A stretch of 62,387 nt of DNA from Wenzhouxiangellaceae bacterium (GTDB lineage: Bacteria > Pseudomonadota > Gammaproteobacteria > Xanthomonadales > Wenzhouxiangellaceae). A program made the translations under genes and the position numbers. The notes below the pieces were generated by a model that saw nothing but the letters and a program-made list of their open reading frames with translations, did not search any database and was not told the origin of the DNA. Location of the stretch: assembly GCA_007695005.1 (NCBI GenBank), contig REEQ01000090.1:1-62387 (forward strand), read 5' to 3'. Of the stretch, positions 10,301 to 17,451 are shown piece by piece (position 1 is the first letter of the stretch; the number at the start of each line of letters is the position of its first letter).

Positions 10301-12891
10301 TTGACCACAGCATTGAGTATGGCGTTAGCATCGTTGAGCTCACCCAGCAGGGATTCATAGGTGATATTCGGGTCGGTAATATCCCGTCCTTCATCGGTGA
10401 TCAAAATGATGTTGCGAGCACTGCCCTCTCGCATCGGGTAGTCTGTCAAGGCATGCCTGATGGCGCGCCAGCCATCTTCAGTGCCGCCCGAGGTACGAAG
10501 TAGCGCCGTTGCCGTCATCAAGGCATAAATATCACCCATCTGTTGGCCACCAACCGGCAGTGGTCGAGGTACGCGCTCATAGCCAATCAGGCCATACAGG
10601 TTCTCATCCAGACCCATGCCGACTTCATTGGCCAGCAGATGCGCCTCCAATCCAAAAGTGAAGCCCGCAATCCAGTTGTGCTCACCACTCATCGAGCCGG
10701 ACTCGTCAACCACGAAGATTACGTCGGCAGCCAATACGGTGCCTTGATCTACACTGCCCGAGGCGAAGCAAAGATGATTGTCCCCAGGCTTGTTGCCGAC
10801 GAGGTGATCACTGGGCCACCACTGGATCAGTCCGCTGACTGCATCTATGCCCATTTCGGCAGGCGCCTGTTGCAGGCTATAACTGACGATATCACCGGGG
10901 TCGGGATCTTCCGCTACTACCGTGTAGGAATACAGTTCGCCTTGCAACGCGCCGGTCACTGCCTCGGAAACAATCACCGGTGGGCTATTGCCGGCCACCA
11001 CCTCGATTTCCACGGTGGCCGGCTCGGACCCGACCATACCGTCGTCGACCAAAAACTCGAAGCTGTCCGTGCCAACAAAACCTTCATCCGGGTAATAGCT
11101 AAGCTGCGGTGCCTCACCCGTTAGGCTGCCATGCTCGGGCAGGCGCAGCAGATGAAAAGTCAGTTCGTCACCATCAGGGTCCTCACCGCTCAGCTCAATC
11201 GCCAACGGCGTATTCACTTCGGTCTGCAAGAACTGGGAGTGGGCAACCGGTGGCAGATTGCCTTGCACCACATTGATGCTCACCGTGGCTGGGGCCGAAA
11301 CCAGGAATCCATCGCTGACTCTGAACTGGAAACTGTCGGCACCAACAAAATTGCTATCCGGCTGGTATTGCAGATTGGGCAACTCGCCGGACAACTGTCC
11401 GTGAGCAGGCGCGCTGATCAGTTCGAAGCTCAAAGCATCCCCATCCGGATCCTCACCAGTCAGCTCGATGTCCAGCGGAGTGCCCATTGGCGTCTCCAGC
11501 GCCTGCGGATGGGCCAGTGGCGGCCGGTTGTAGCAATGCGTGAAACCCAGAAACTCAAAACTCAGCCAGCCGTTACCCGGCAAGCGATAGTCGAGCAGGC
11601 GAATGCGGGCGAAATCGGCTACCTGGTAGTCCAGATTGTTGCCCTGGCCGCGAATCGATGACCAGGCCGGAACCACAATCTCTACGCCCAATAGCGCGTC
11701 AAGTCGACTACGCACCGCCTGGGCATTCATTGCACCCGGTGCGCCCTGGACCCAGCTGCCAACTGAAAGCAACCAGTCGCTTTCATCATCAGGGTTGACA
11801 TAGGTATAGCTGTCACCCGGGGGAATGAGGCTGTTGGCCAGAGTCGGCGCATTCGGACTGCCGGCCCATGTCAGCCAGGAAAAATTGCCCGGACCGGTAC
11901 CGCGCGGAAGCTGGTGGAACTCGGTGCCAGGCTCGGCTGCAGCGAGCACGCCATGGGGCAGCGCGATCGGATACATGGCGCAGAAATCGCCTGCGCCAAC
12001 ACCCCGGAAGGGCCGATGATTGAGCTGCATCGGACCATCCCAGGAGCGGGCAATCATGCTGCCGTCAATCACCCCCTGGGGCTGGGCCACATGCGCCAGC
12101 GGCGCCAGCACACTGCCCTCGATACCGATTCCAGACAGGGTCAGGCTCTGGGCCTGATGGAAATTGAACAGGACACGCTGCCGGTGTGGCTGCAGGCTGG
12201 ACAGGCTCATGTTGGTCAGGCCGGCCTGTTCACCGTCAACGTTGAATATCACGGTTGCACCAGCCGGGATGCAGCTGACGCTGAAGGTATGGGCATCCAG
12301 CACTTGCTGGCCATTGAGCTCAAAGACCTGGGCCGGACTTTCGCAATCCCCCTCCAGGTACAAACCGCCCCACTGCCATTCAAAGCTGCCATTCGGCTCC
12401 AGCGCGGCCAGCGCCTGACTGGTCTGGACCAGTCGCTCGAAGGCCTCCTGAAAATCAAACGGCAGTTGGGCAAATTCACTTACCGACTGGTCACTGCCCA
12501 AGCCGTGTATTACCGGATCACCAAGGCCGGCAGCACTGCCGCCCACCACAATGTTGCCCCGATAGACTCTACCGCTGGGATATTGAAGGTTGCCGCCAAC
12601 AAGCAAACTGATGCCCGGAACGGTCGCCTGCAGCTTGTCAGCCACCGAATAGTGGTTCAGGTAGATGTCGGTGCCAGCTGCCAGGCGGCCCTCGGTGTCC
12701 GATGCGGTCGACGAGAAGTACTTGTGGAACAAGCCGTTAAAGCCCCGGGCAGGACCGAGGTCCAAGGCGACCGGCAGGTAGCCGGCCGCGACTCGCTCGT
12801 TAGCGGGGCTTTCGGCTAAAGCAGCCGAAGACAGCAAGTAAAGTAAGACAAGCGGGAGACACACTCCCGAGAACAGTCGGACCCAGCTCAT
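946..12891 (-). CDS. Giant secreted RHS/YD-repeat polymorphic toxin with VWA and Ig-like domains
   Basis: About 3,981 residues. The start is ATG 12891, with GGGAG five bases upstream, and a clear Sec signal peptide follows (hydrophobic core, ...SSAALA cleavage region near residue 26). An upstream in-frame TTG at 12909 is less likely. Approximate order: choice-of-anchor A domain (40-290); cadherin/Ig-like repeats with EDPDGD motifs (460-700); VWA domain with the MIDAS-like DESGSMS (about 727); CARDB-like segments; an FG-GAP/VCBS-like propeller with DLNQDGFPEI-type motifs (1384-1730); a run of putative-Ig repeats (1915-2390); an RHS entry segment (about 2567-2612); many YD repeats (2700-3750); the RHS-associated core ending in NLVDPSGN (about 3830); and a 150-residue C-terminal tip. 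YD repeats form a shell enclosing the tip in known RHS toxins. The signal peptide and adhesion domains, with no PAAR domain, suggest a surface or Sec-secreted route rather than a typical T6SS cargo. The tip resembles nothing I can name. Confidence 0.9.
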   Translation of the reverse strand: MSWVRLFSGVCLPLVLLYLLSSAALAESPANERVAAGYLPVALDLGPARGFNGLFHKYFSSTASDTEGRLAAGTDIYLNHYSVADKLQATVPGISLLVGGNLQYPSGRVYRGNIVVGGSAAGLGDPVIHGLGSDQSVSEFAQLPFDFQEAFERLVQTSQALAALEPNGSFEWQWGGLYLEGDCESPAQVFELNGQQVLDAHTFSVSCIPAGATVIFNVDGEQAGLTNMSLSSLQPHRQRVLFNFHQAQSLTLSGIGIEGSVLAPLAHVAQPQGVIDGSMIARSWDGPMQLNHRPFRGVGAGDFCAMYPIALPHGVLAAAEPGTEFHQLPRGTGPGNFSWLTWAGSPNAPTLANSLIPPGDSYTYVNPDDESDWLLSVGSWVQGAPGAMNAQAVRSRLDALLGVEIVVPAWSSIRGQGNNLDYQVADFARIRLLDYRLPGNGWLSFEFLGFTHCYNRPPLAHPQALETPMGTPLDIELTGEDPDGDALSFELISAPAHGQLSGELPNLQYQPDSNFVGADSFQFRVSDGFLVSAPATVSINVVQGNLPPVAHSQFLQTEVNTPLAIELSGEDPDGDELTFHLLRLPEHGSLTGEAPQLSYYPDEGFVGTDSFEFLVDDGMVGSEPATVEIEVVAGNSPPVIVSEAVTGALQGELYSYTVVAEDPDPGDIVSYSLQQAPAEMGIDAVSGLIQWWPSDHLVGNKPGDNHLCFASGSVDQGTVLAADVIFVVDESGSMSGEHNWIAGFTFGLEAHLLANEVGMGLDENLYGLIGYERVPRPLPVGGQQMGDIYALMTATALLRTSGGTEDGWRAIRHALTDYPMREGSARNIILITDEGRDITDPNITYESLLGELNDANAILNAVVNARFRCRNNEGNWVPALGMDADGIGYLADGQGGYLTCSEPEATWGHTNTISTLVAYVPLALDTGGAAWDLNFLRSGGPNAISFARALTDIKIREILEHLPPRPQSDWSIANLYWASGEVGVEVVNRGVVDAVAEAELRVFANDAVIAVASIPPLASGEAVSLQFDYQPSGDAELTLRAELEVSADEDECVTNNHLWSSPLVAVRATDLGGLYDEQHFSITVAQSNTAPAFVSAPLTTASVGTRYRYTAVAVDSDAGDALRYSLVQGPPGMAIDAYSGVLSYIPNVAHIGVNPVSIQVEDLAGATANQDFELVVSEDYLFPLFSPAPDMRVVINTQYTFQTEVTADPVAELQYQVLRAPTGLLIGDQTGLVSWDVPDNIAGQRMPIALQVRDQYGNYDVLIYDLLGDIPNEPPAITSTPQLIATQGSTYTSSSQVQDPNFFEQHTWSLLEGSPGMTINAVNGQVRWPGSSVSSARPAGVQQHNRYCLVREHEVASFEEREDWRWTSSVTRFTQPLVVPLFFDQSLATPELEGIELIVGITWTGGGINNRALHALDLESGALYWSFADYTPHWGVSPAATDLDHSGIPDILFVDSAQHLVAVDSFGLLRWRSELPVAVPGANLNEAAIVIADLNQDGFPEIVVGSTVFRHDGSLAWRFSSDASWHSTAFRASPLVADLNGNGHLEVAMFNEVRNAAGELLWQLPLNSGETLHRTHFGVGDISGDGRPELAVSLRSNQGSALLVVDADGELLWRHQSSLVTHVSPPLVADLTRNGSSDVFLPGGSILFDATGEVIWSQPSVITRREFRNAIASDLNGDGWVEILMHGGSTFSVISGATGQLLHSVAWSERSDRVGIVPVLVQPDHQPSRIVLGGNSGLLVLQPAWGSWPTRAKHFTQVEFAPAAPRHDNLRIIQPPLLAEPATQLLADLHIDAPRARPMAFGKRLETVILNRGMGVAPGPIHVEFYQGDPNAGGTLLDHSTISQSLMPGQSVTVQRPGFTRQDLEQELFAVVYFDDENVPECFVDNNMASGYPVQIAVEDHGGLQDTQMWTVGVREGLQTPVFVSSPLTSAVENETYTYQAIADDANTGDVLIYRLLLGPKDARLHPRTGVLTWTPRWGQTGSFQFRIEARDLSNRNRQQTFNVVVAESSLPIEPPVILSQPITAVQLGEHYQYPLLAEDPEGQVLTYRVLEGPEGMSIHPRNGLVHWTPLLPEDAPVPVTLQVENERGATAEQSFAISVHVGENQPPQISSQPSLAVNLGQSWSYAIEAFDPDGDPLEFFLLQAPPGAVMGGLGLTEWTPLPDQLGSHAFVVEVRDDRGGWARQSFHVLVNDGNVNQPPEILSMPPMQAYVGLQYAYQVEAIDPDGDPLQFALIDAPAGASLDAASGLLLWTPLAAHIGTHDFELHVLDGNGGLAWQRFVVTVDTAPVGNRAPVIHSTPPLTAKTGLPYRYAIIASDPDDDPLTFALVEGPVGMALDTLTGELTWEPESVGSYPVSIVVSDGELDTSQNWQLEVLDGSVPLGLSLEVTPSVADVGQVVEIRLVPEAAAGEVIAELMVNDSSVPVDPDLVARFTPTQAGQHVVVAAIDDGFEQADAQAQFFVRDPNAEGGPFVALHTPDYEAEITSPTMVIGTVQDDDLAGWTLAWAEAGTQNWTIMAEGTQALSEAEIATFDPTLLINGQYRIALQAWDGLGRTSFDSREIQVTGDMKLGQFAVTFEDATVPLAGIPITLTRTYDTRQRHKDLDFGFGWSVGYQDVRLHESRRVGLGWSLNEYRQGFFSTWCVEPNGDPIVTVRLPDDEVHRFKAKASPECQQLVPFVDVQIVFEPLAGTHSSLQQLDHGWVRLVNGNIVELDDPGSPIDPDRYRLTLEDGTVLRIDQHFGLRQLIDGDDNALTFTRNGISHSSGVGIEFIRDANDRIAQVLLPDGGVLDYVYDASGNLSAFADQLENVTQYTYLAGADHYLEDIIDPRGVRAIRNEYDDDGRLIAQIDADGNRLEFDRDIQGRVETIRDRRGHATVYIYDERGNVLSETNALGETTTRSYDEFGNELTRTDSLGQVWEMAYDSRGNQTAETDPLGHTNHYAYNSRGLVTSHTAPDGTVVMSNQYNPSTGNLTATTDALGNATHFAYDISGNLTRITDANGEETRNFYDSRGNLIREIDAIGTETTYTHDSMGRVLTETVTWTDADGIEQTATTSHVYDAAGNRTQTTDPLGAVTEFEYDEAGQMTAEIDPLGRRTEYEFDNRGNQVLVRYPDGSTETSEYDPEGNLIAETDRAGRTTKMVYDAAGRLIETILPDNTPDDDSDNPRRYSIYDAAGRLAEEVDERGNSTFYEYDDAGRNIKVTDALGNETAYEYDARGQRTAMIDARGNRTEYEYDAAGRLIKTLHANGTESIVEYDALGQKTAETDPSGRTTRFEYDARGNLTAVVDALNQRTEYGYDERGNRISQRDANGHTTTWRFDVAGRTVSRTLPMGQTETYQYNIAGHRTAHTDFKGQTVEYHYDVLSRPIRTEYPNNVVVDTRYNNAGLTWQIEVTCTPAACAQAGKDPGITVHLYDERDRLTRIQYPDGHWIEYSYDRAGNRTEVRTENQRTQYSFDALNRMSTVTACANESCTQGDTTNYSYNEVGSRSLVEHANNTVTEYQYDSLNRLTLLTTWDAFGGIIHRQQFHLGAAGHREMVVEYPERVVEYSYDALYRLTEEKVTDPAGDRTTTYSFDATGNRLSRTVSCSPECNGEVEAGVTTYVYDANDRLLEESGPDGVTIYSYDENGNTTSKVAPNGTVDYHYNADDRLISATGDLESTASEVSYTYDAHGIRQRQVVDGVGGRFLVDPTHQYAQVLEELDGNGAAIVLYVIGQERISQTRAGGIHTYHADGLGSIRALSDVNGTQTDRYVYEAYGLLEHSEGNTENSFRYTGEQYDPNLGFYYLRARYYNPSTGRFPTMDTYQGRIHEPQTLHKYLYVHADPVNLVDPSGNMGIGPAIAVTRNLLMSGLRVVGGVARGVLVRPINGISLRGAPLKARIWLHIHVRAAQARLPAVLQGGGRPASKGQGWVWSSRHAQNEVRIMMGNRRAKFPAQRSDYVQIRSEGRVIGRNGQSLPTKNTPDAHIPFHHWRTWMRWDTPI

Positions 12892-12928
12892 GACAACTCC
12901 CTGCACCAATTCGATAGCAATCGAGGCG

Positions 12929-13025
12929 CCCCCACGCTCCTGGCTAAACTATAGCCGCTTGGTGAAATTTAGGCCAGAAGTTTCTTTAATCAAAAGAATT
13001 GGCTCATTAAAAACGGGCTTGTCAA
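12929..13025 (-). promoter_or_regulatory. AT-rich promoter region of the RHS gene
   Basis: The 176-base gap between the permease stop and the RHS start is markedly AT-rich. On the minus strand it offers TTGATT, a 16-base spacer and TAAATT as a weak -35/-10 pair, and further downstream a TATAGT hexamer inside a small inverted repeat (GGCTA-N5-TAGCC, 12941-12955). No pair is strong, so the exact promoter is not settled. Confidence 0.3.
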
Positions 13026-13067
13026 CCAAACACAAAGCCAGGACTGGCAAGCAGGGGAATTGACCGG

Positions 13068-14906
13068 CTAGAAAATCAGATTGACGACCGCCAGCATGAC
13101 GACCAGGAAAATCACGCTCATGATGCCGCCGACGCGGATGAAGTCTTTGACCTGGTAGCCGCCGGGTCCCATGATCAGGGCGTTGACCGGGTGGGTGGGC
13201 AGGATAAAGGCATTCGAGGTAGCCAGGCCGATGATCAGGGCGTAGACGGCCGGGTTGGCACCGGTGGCCAGGGCGACGTTGATGGCAATCGGGACCAGCA
13301 ACACCGTAGCACCGACATTGGACATGACCAGGGTAAACAGGGTGGCCAGAACCACGAGCAGGATCTGGATGACCAGCTCGGGCATCTCACCGAAAACGCT
13401 CAGAGCCTGCTGGGCCAACCAGGCCGCGGTACCGGTGACCTCCATCGCGAACCCCAGCGGTATCAGACTGGCCATCAGGAACACGGTTTTCCAGCTCACC
13501 GCCTGATAGGCCTCGTCCATGCTCAGCACCCCGGTCAGGATCATGCCGACGGCACCGGCCAGCAGGGCAATCGAGAGCTGGAAATCGGTAAACAGGATCA
13601 AAAACATCGACAGTCCGAAAAAGCCGAGCGCAAAGGAGACTTTCTGCGGGCGCTGTTCTTCCTTGGGAATATCGGTGGCGACGATGAAATCCTTGTCCCG
13701 GGCGACGCTGGCCAGGTCGCGCCAGGTTGAGTGACTAACCAGGCAGTCGCCGGCCTGTAGCGGCTCGCTGCGCAAGGTCGAGGTGATGATCTGATCTCGC
13801 CGATTGATCGCCAGCACCGAGATACCGAAACGCGATCGCAGGCGGGCCTCGCCTATGGTCTGACCGATCAGGCGCGAACCGGGCGGAATCACGACTTCGG
13901 AAATGCCGGCGCGGGTCGGGTTGAACAGGTTGCCAAAGGTGCGAAGGCGCGGCTGCAGTCTGAGCTGATTGTCCAGCGCAAACTGGCCGACCTGCTCGCG
14001 CGTCCCCATCACGCCCAGCACCGTTCCAACCCAGACCATCTCCTCGGCCGGCGGCGCCAGCCGGGGCTTGTCGGTGTTCTGGATGGCCAGCATCAGCGGC
14101 GCACCTTCCAGCTTCTCGGCCTCGGCGATACGCATGCCGACCAGCGGCGAATCCACGGTCACCAGCATTTCGTAGACATCGCCCTCAATCCCGTAGACTT
14201 CGGCGAAGTAGCTTTTGGTTCTTCCAGGTGCCGCCGGCCGCTTGGCCTCTATCTTCGGCAGCAGGCGATTGCCCAGCAACAGGAAGTAAACCAGGGCGGC
14301 GGCCAGCAAGGCCAGGCCGACCGGGGTGACATCGAACAGGTTGAACGGCTGCATTGCCTCAGCCCCCGGCGGCAGGGAGCGGTTAGAGGTCAGAATCAGA
14401 TCGTTGAGCAGGATCAGCGGTGACGAACCCACCATGGTGATGGTGCCGCCGACGATGGCGCAAAAGCCCATTGGCATCAGCAGGCGCGGCAGCGGCAGGT
14501 CCAGACGCGCCGAGATGCGGCTGACGACAGGCAGAAACAGCGCGGTGGCACCGGTGTTCTGCATGAAGCCGGAGCTGATCCCGACCGTGGAAGAAACCAT
14601 CGACATGATCCGGGCTTCCGATCGCCCGCCAAACTTGACGATGCTGCCGGCCACCACGTTCATCACCCCGGTTCGATCGAGCCCGGCGCCGATGATCATT
14701 ACGGCAATGATCGAGATCACCGCGTTCGAGGCAAAGCCGGAAAAAAGCTGATCCCCGGGCACCAGGCCCAGCAGGCCGATCAGCACCATGATGCAGATGG
14801 CGGCGATGTCGACCCTGACGATTTCGAACACGAACAGGAAGACAGTCAGCCCCAGCAACATGAGCACCAGGATCATGTCACCGCTCAGACTCAGGCCGCC
14901 ATCCAT
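13068..14906 (-). CDS. SLC13/DASS-family permease with RCK_C (TrkA-C) domains
   Basis: 612 residues, inner-membrane. A hydrophobic N-terminal half and C-terminal half flank a soluble insert at about residues 215-405. The insert carries two TrkA-C-like modules (for example VTVDSPLVGMRIAEAEKLEG and PPGSRLIGQTIGEARLRSRF), the usual layout of bacterial SLC13-type anion or carboxylate permeases. Short conserved stretches such as NTGATALFLPV and SNVGATVLLVPIAI match the two helical hairpins of this fold. The substrate cannot be told from sequence: sulfate, dicarboxylates and other anions are all known for relatives. Two more members of the family lie at the right end of the window. The start codon has only a weak ribosome binding site. 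It lies alone between trmB and the RHS gene on the same strand. Confidence 0.88.
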   Translation of the reverse strand: MDGGLSLSGDMILVLMLLGLTVFLFVFEIVRVDIAAICIMVLIGLLGLVPGDQLFSGFASNAVISIIAVMIIGAGLDRTGVMNVVAGSIVKFGGRSEARIMSMVSSTVGISSGFMQNTGATALFLPVVSRISARLDLPLPRLLMPMGFCAIVGGTITMVGSSPLILLNDLILTSNRSLPPGAEAMQPFNLFDVTPVGLALLAAALVYFLLLGNRLLPKIEAKRPAAPGRTKSYFAEVYGIEGDVYEMLVTVDSPLVGMRIAEAEKLEGAPLMLAIQNTDKPRLAPPAEEMVWVGTVLGVMGTREQVGQFALDNQLRLQPRLRTFGNLFNPTRAGISEVVIPPGSRLIGQTIGEARLRSRFGISVLAINRRDQIITSTLRSEPLQAGDCLVSHSTWRDLASVARDKDFIVATDIPKEEQRPQKVSFALGFFGLSMFLILFTDFQLSIALLAGAVGMILTGVLSMDEAYQAVSWKTVFLMASLIPLGFAMEVTGTAAWLAQQALSVFGEMPELVIQILLVVLATLFTLVMSNVGATVLLVPIAINVALATGANPAVYALIIGLATSNAFILPTHPVNALIMGPGGYQVKDFIRVGGIMSVIFLVVMLAVVNLIF

Positions 14907-14984
14907 TGCTTGTTCAGTCTCGCATCAAGGGAGTTGGGAGGGATGCTTTACCTTAACGTATTGACTGGTGGAGCGGGCGTCTGA

Positions 14985-15692
14985 TTACTCTGAAATGATT
15001 GATGGGATGGTGGGACAGCGGGCTTTCCGCTTCGCCAATATGTCAAATATCTCATGCCCCTTGCGCTGACCGCGCCTTTCAAAATGCGTCTGCGGTCGCC
15101 AGTCGGGGCGCTCGACCCATGGGGTGCCCAGGTTCTTGAAGGCATCGACTTCGTTCAGCGCCTCGACCATCCACTCCGCGTAGGGCGCCCAGTCCGTGGC
15201 CAGATGCAGCAGGCCCCCGGGCCTGATCCGCTCGGCCAGCAGGCGCAGGAACGGCGGCTGCACCAGGCGGCGCTTGTGATGACGTTTTTTCGGCCAGGGA
15301 TCGGGGAAGTAGATCCGGACCTGGTCGAGGCTGTCAGGTGCGGCCTGCTCGGTCAACACCTCCACGGCATCGCGCATGGCCACCCGAACATTGTCCAGAC
15401 CTTCGGCCTCCAGGCTTCTGAGCAAGCGCCCTACCCCGGGCTCGTGCACCTCGATGCCGACAAAGTTGCGCTCGGGCTCATTGGCGGCCATCCAGGCCAG
15501 GGCCTGACCGTTGCCAAAGCCAATCTCCACCACCAACTCGCCCTCGTGGTCGAAGGATTGGCGCAGTTCGCCCTCGGCAAGCGCATAACGCGGCAGCAAC
15601 TCCTGCAGCGCTTCAGACTGGGCCGGGGTCAGCCGACCCGGACGACGCACGAAGCTGCGAACTCGGCGCAGGAATTCAGGCTTATCCGTCAT
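14985..15692 (-). CDS. trmB: tRNA (guanine-N7-)-methyltransferase
   Basis: 235 residues. It methylates N7 of G46 in the variable loop of tRNAs, using S-adenosylmethionine. The SAM-binding glycine motif VEIGFGNGQALAWMA and the family signature IYFPDPWPKKRHHKRR are both present, followed by HLATDWAPYAEWM. Length is normal for the proteobacterial enzyme. It starts 15 bases after the thiG stop, so it is probably co-transcribed with thiS-thiG, an arrangement common in gammaproteobacteria. Confidence 0.96.
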   Translation of the reverse strand: MTDKPEFLRRVRSFVRRPGRLTPAQSEALQELLPRYALAEGELRQSFDHEGELVVEIGFGNGQALAWMAANEPERNFVGIEVHEPGVGRLLRSLEAEGLDNVRVAMRDAVEVLTEQAAPDSLDQVRIYFPDPWPKKRHHKRRLVQPPFLRLLAERIRPGGLLHLATDWAPYAEWMVEALNEVDAFKNLGTPWVERPDWRPQTHFERRGQRKGHEIFDILAKRKARCPTIPSIISE

Positions 15693-15707
15693 GGCCGATA
15701 ATGAGAA

Positions 15708-16502
15708 TCAGAAGAACATGCCGTCCAGCGGTGATGACGCGGAGGCAAAGCGCTTGCGTGGGATCCGGCCGGACAGGTAGGCCTCGCGGCCGGCCTCGAT
15801 CGCCAGCTTCATCGCACGGGCCATGCGCACCGGGTTGCGGGCGCTGGCGATGGCAGTGTTCATCAGCACACCGTCGCAGCCCAGCTCCATGGCAATGGCA
15901 GCATCGGATGCCGTGCCGACGCCGGCATCGACCAGGATCGGCACGGTGGCTTCTTCGACGATGGTCAGGATGTTCCAGCGGTTCTGTATGCCCAAGCCTG
16001 AGCCAATCGGGGCCGCCAGCGGCATCACGGCTACACAGCCCATCTCGGCAAAGCGCCTGGCGATGATCGGATCATCGTTGGTATAAACCATGACATCGAA
16101 GCCTTCGGCGACCAGCGTTTCGGCCGCGGCCAGGGTCTGGGTAATGTCGGGGAACAGCGTTTTCTGATCACCCAGCACTTCCAGCTTGACCAGCTTTTCT
16201 CCATCCAGCAGCTCCCGTGCCAGGCGGCAGGTGCGAACGGCGTCCTCGGCGGTAAAGCAGCCGGCTGTGTTGGGCAGGATGGTGTAGCGGTCCGGCGGCA
16301 GCACGTCGAGCAGGTTGGGCTCGTTCGGGTCCTGGCCGATATTGCTACGACGAATCGCCACGGTGACGATCTCGGCCCCGGCCGCCTCGGTTGCCAGGCG
16401 GGTTTCTTCCAGATCAGCGTATTTGCCTGTTCCGGTCAGCAGGCGCGACTGATACTCACGCCCGGCAATGACCAAGGGCTTGTCTTCGGGTAATGCTGAC
16501 AT
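15708..16502 (-). CDS. thiG: Thiazole synthase
   Basis: 264 residues. It forms the thiazole phosphate moiety of thiamine from 1-deoxy-D-xylulose 5-phosphate, dehydroglycine and ThiS thiocarboxylate. TIM-barrel signatures are intact: [14 protein letters not shown], the lysine-bearing [26 protein letters not shown], and [18 protein letters not shown] near the phosphate site. The start at ATG 16502 follows the thiS stop by one base (TGACATG), indicating translational coupling. The frame is open further upstream, but that part is thiS in another frame. Confidence 0.96.
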   Translation of the reverse strand: MSALPEDKPLVIAGREYQSRLLTGTGKYADLEETRLATEAAGAEIVTVAIRRSNIGQDPNEPNLLDVLPPDRYTILPNTAGCFTAEDAVRTCRLARELLDGEKLVKLEVLGDQKTLFPDITQTLAAAETLVAEGFDVMVYTNDDPIIARRFAEMGCVAVMPLAAPIGSGLGIQNRWNILTIVEEATVPILVDAGVGTASDAAIAMELGCDGVLMNTAIASARNPVRMARAMKLAIEAGREAYLSGRIPRKRFASASSPLDGMFF

Positions 16503-16503
16503 G

Positions 16504-16704
16504 TCACCCCCCCCCGATCGCGTGGACAATCTCGATCTGATCACCATCGGCAAGTTGCTGGCGGGCATGAAGGCTTTTCGGAACCAAATCTCCGTTGCGC
16601 TCCACCGCCACTCGCTTTTCCGCAAGACCGAGGTTTTCAAGCAACCCGGATACGGTCTGCCCATCAGCGCATTCGCGCGCCTGTCCGTTCACAATGATTT
16701 CCAT
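16504..16704 (-). CDS. thiS: Sulfur carrier protein ThiS
   Basis: 66 residues with a ubiquitin-like fold. It starts MEIIVNGQ and ends in the diagnostic Gly-Gly (HAIGGG); the terminal glycine is adenylated and converted to a thiocarboxylate that supplies sulfur to the thiazole ring. It is directly coupled to thiG. No good ribosome binding site is visible. A TAAAAT hexamer at 16716-16711 lies so close to the ATG that a leaderless transcript is possible. No thiF, thiO, thiE or TPP riboswitch was seen nearby. Confidence 0.93.
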   Translation of the reverse strand: MEIIVNGQARECADGQTVSGLLENLGLAEKRVAVERNGDLVPKSLHARQQLADGDQIEIVHAIGGG

Positions 16705-16730
16705 GCGCTCATTTTACCGTTTCAGCGCCC

Positions 16731-16748
16731 GCAGATCAGAGGATCTGC
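16731..16748. repeat. Perfect hairpin upstream of thiS
   Basis: GCAGATC and GATCTGC, separated by AGAG, form a 7-bp perfect stem with a four-base loop, 27 bases ahead of the thiS start codon. It could be an operator or an RNA hairpin. No T-tract follows on either strand, so it is not an obvious terminator. Confidence 0.4.
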
Positions 16749-16789
16749 ACAGTCCTCCAACTCGCAGTCCGGCCCCAACAAGGCCGGGG

Positions 16790-17178
16790 CCATGCCAAAT
16801 CCATCGACTTTTTTGGGGCTAGGCAATCAAGCTGACGTCTGGGTGAAGGTCTTCTTGTCCTGCTTCGGAGACGAAATCCATTCCCGGTGCCTCCTGCAAG
16901 ATCGAAAGGATTGGGTGTGGAGAAGCACCGGGTGCTACCCGCCAGCTCACGCGCTTGCCGGGTTAGCGACTTGGGCAACAGACCCACCGGGAGCGGCCTT
17001 GGGGTCGGTACAGCTCCTTTCGTGGCGCCGCCGGTCTTGGGGCTTCGATCCGGCACGGATGAAGGCTGAGAGCCAGGGAAAACTCACTGCTGGACCCCGC
17101 ACCCGGCAAGCCCGTGATCTGACAGATACCACCCGTTGCGAAAGTGAGGAGAAGGTGGAAAGAAGGGGCGCTTCACGG
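16790..17178. repeat. Direct repeat copy 1, containing a 205-bp inverted-arm element
   Basis: Collinear with copy 2 at a constant offset of 662 bases. The first 90 bases (16790-16879) are only loosely similar between copies, while 16880-17178 differs from copy 2 at three positions. Within it, 34-base arms at 16930-16963 and 17101-17134 are inverted relative to each other and enclose about 137 bases rich in smaller hairpins. In this copy two extra substitutions in the left arm break pairing. No transposase frame is present, so it is either a non-autonomous (MITE-like) element or a structured RNA. Confidence 0.8.
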
Positions 17179-17451
17179 TTCGTGCGCTCCCAACTCACTC
17201 CCAACTGTCGAGTGACGAGTGGGCCTGACCGGGGCCGGGTGCGAGGTGTTGCGGCGGCAAGCACCGCACTCTCAGTGCCCGAAGCCTCCGACTACCCCAG
17301 CAGACTGCCTCAAGAGTATCAATCATGGAAAGCGAGGCTTCGAAGCCCCCCAAACTCCGCCGGACCCACCCCATCGACCAGGCCGATCACCTCGCTCCCG
17401 GCACCGGGCAGGGCCGCTCGGCACCCAGCCCCCTAACCCCCAACCTCTTGT

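Noticed and set aside
13020..13025. TTGACA as the -35 of the RHS promoter.
   Set aside because: No acceptable -10 hexamer lies 16-18 bases downstream on that strand.
16750..17300. TPP riboswitch ahead of thiS.
   Set aside because: A CTGAGA-like string occurs on the minus strand near 17274-17269, but the conserved partner segments are missing and it is more than 500 bases from thiS.
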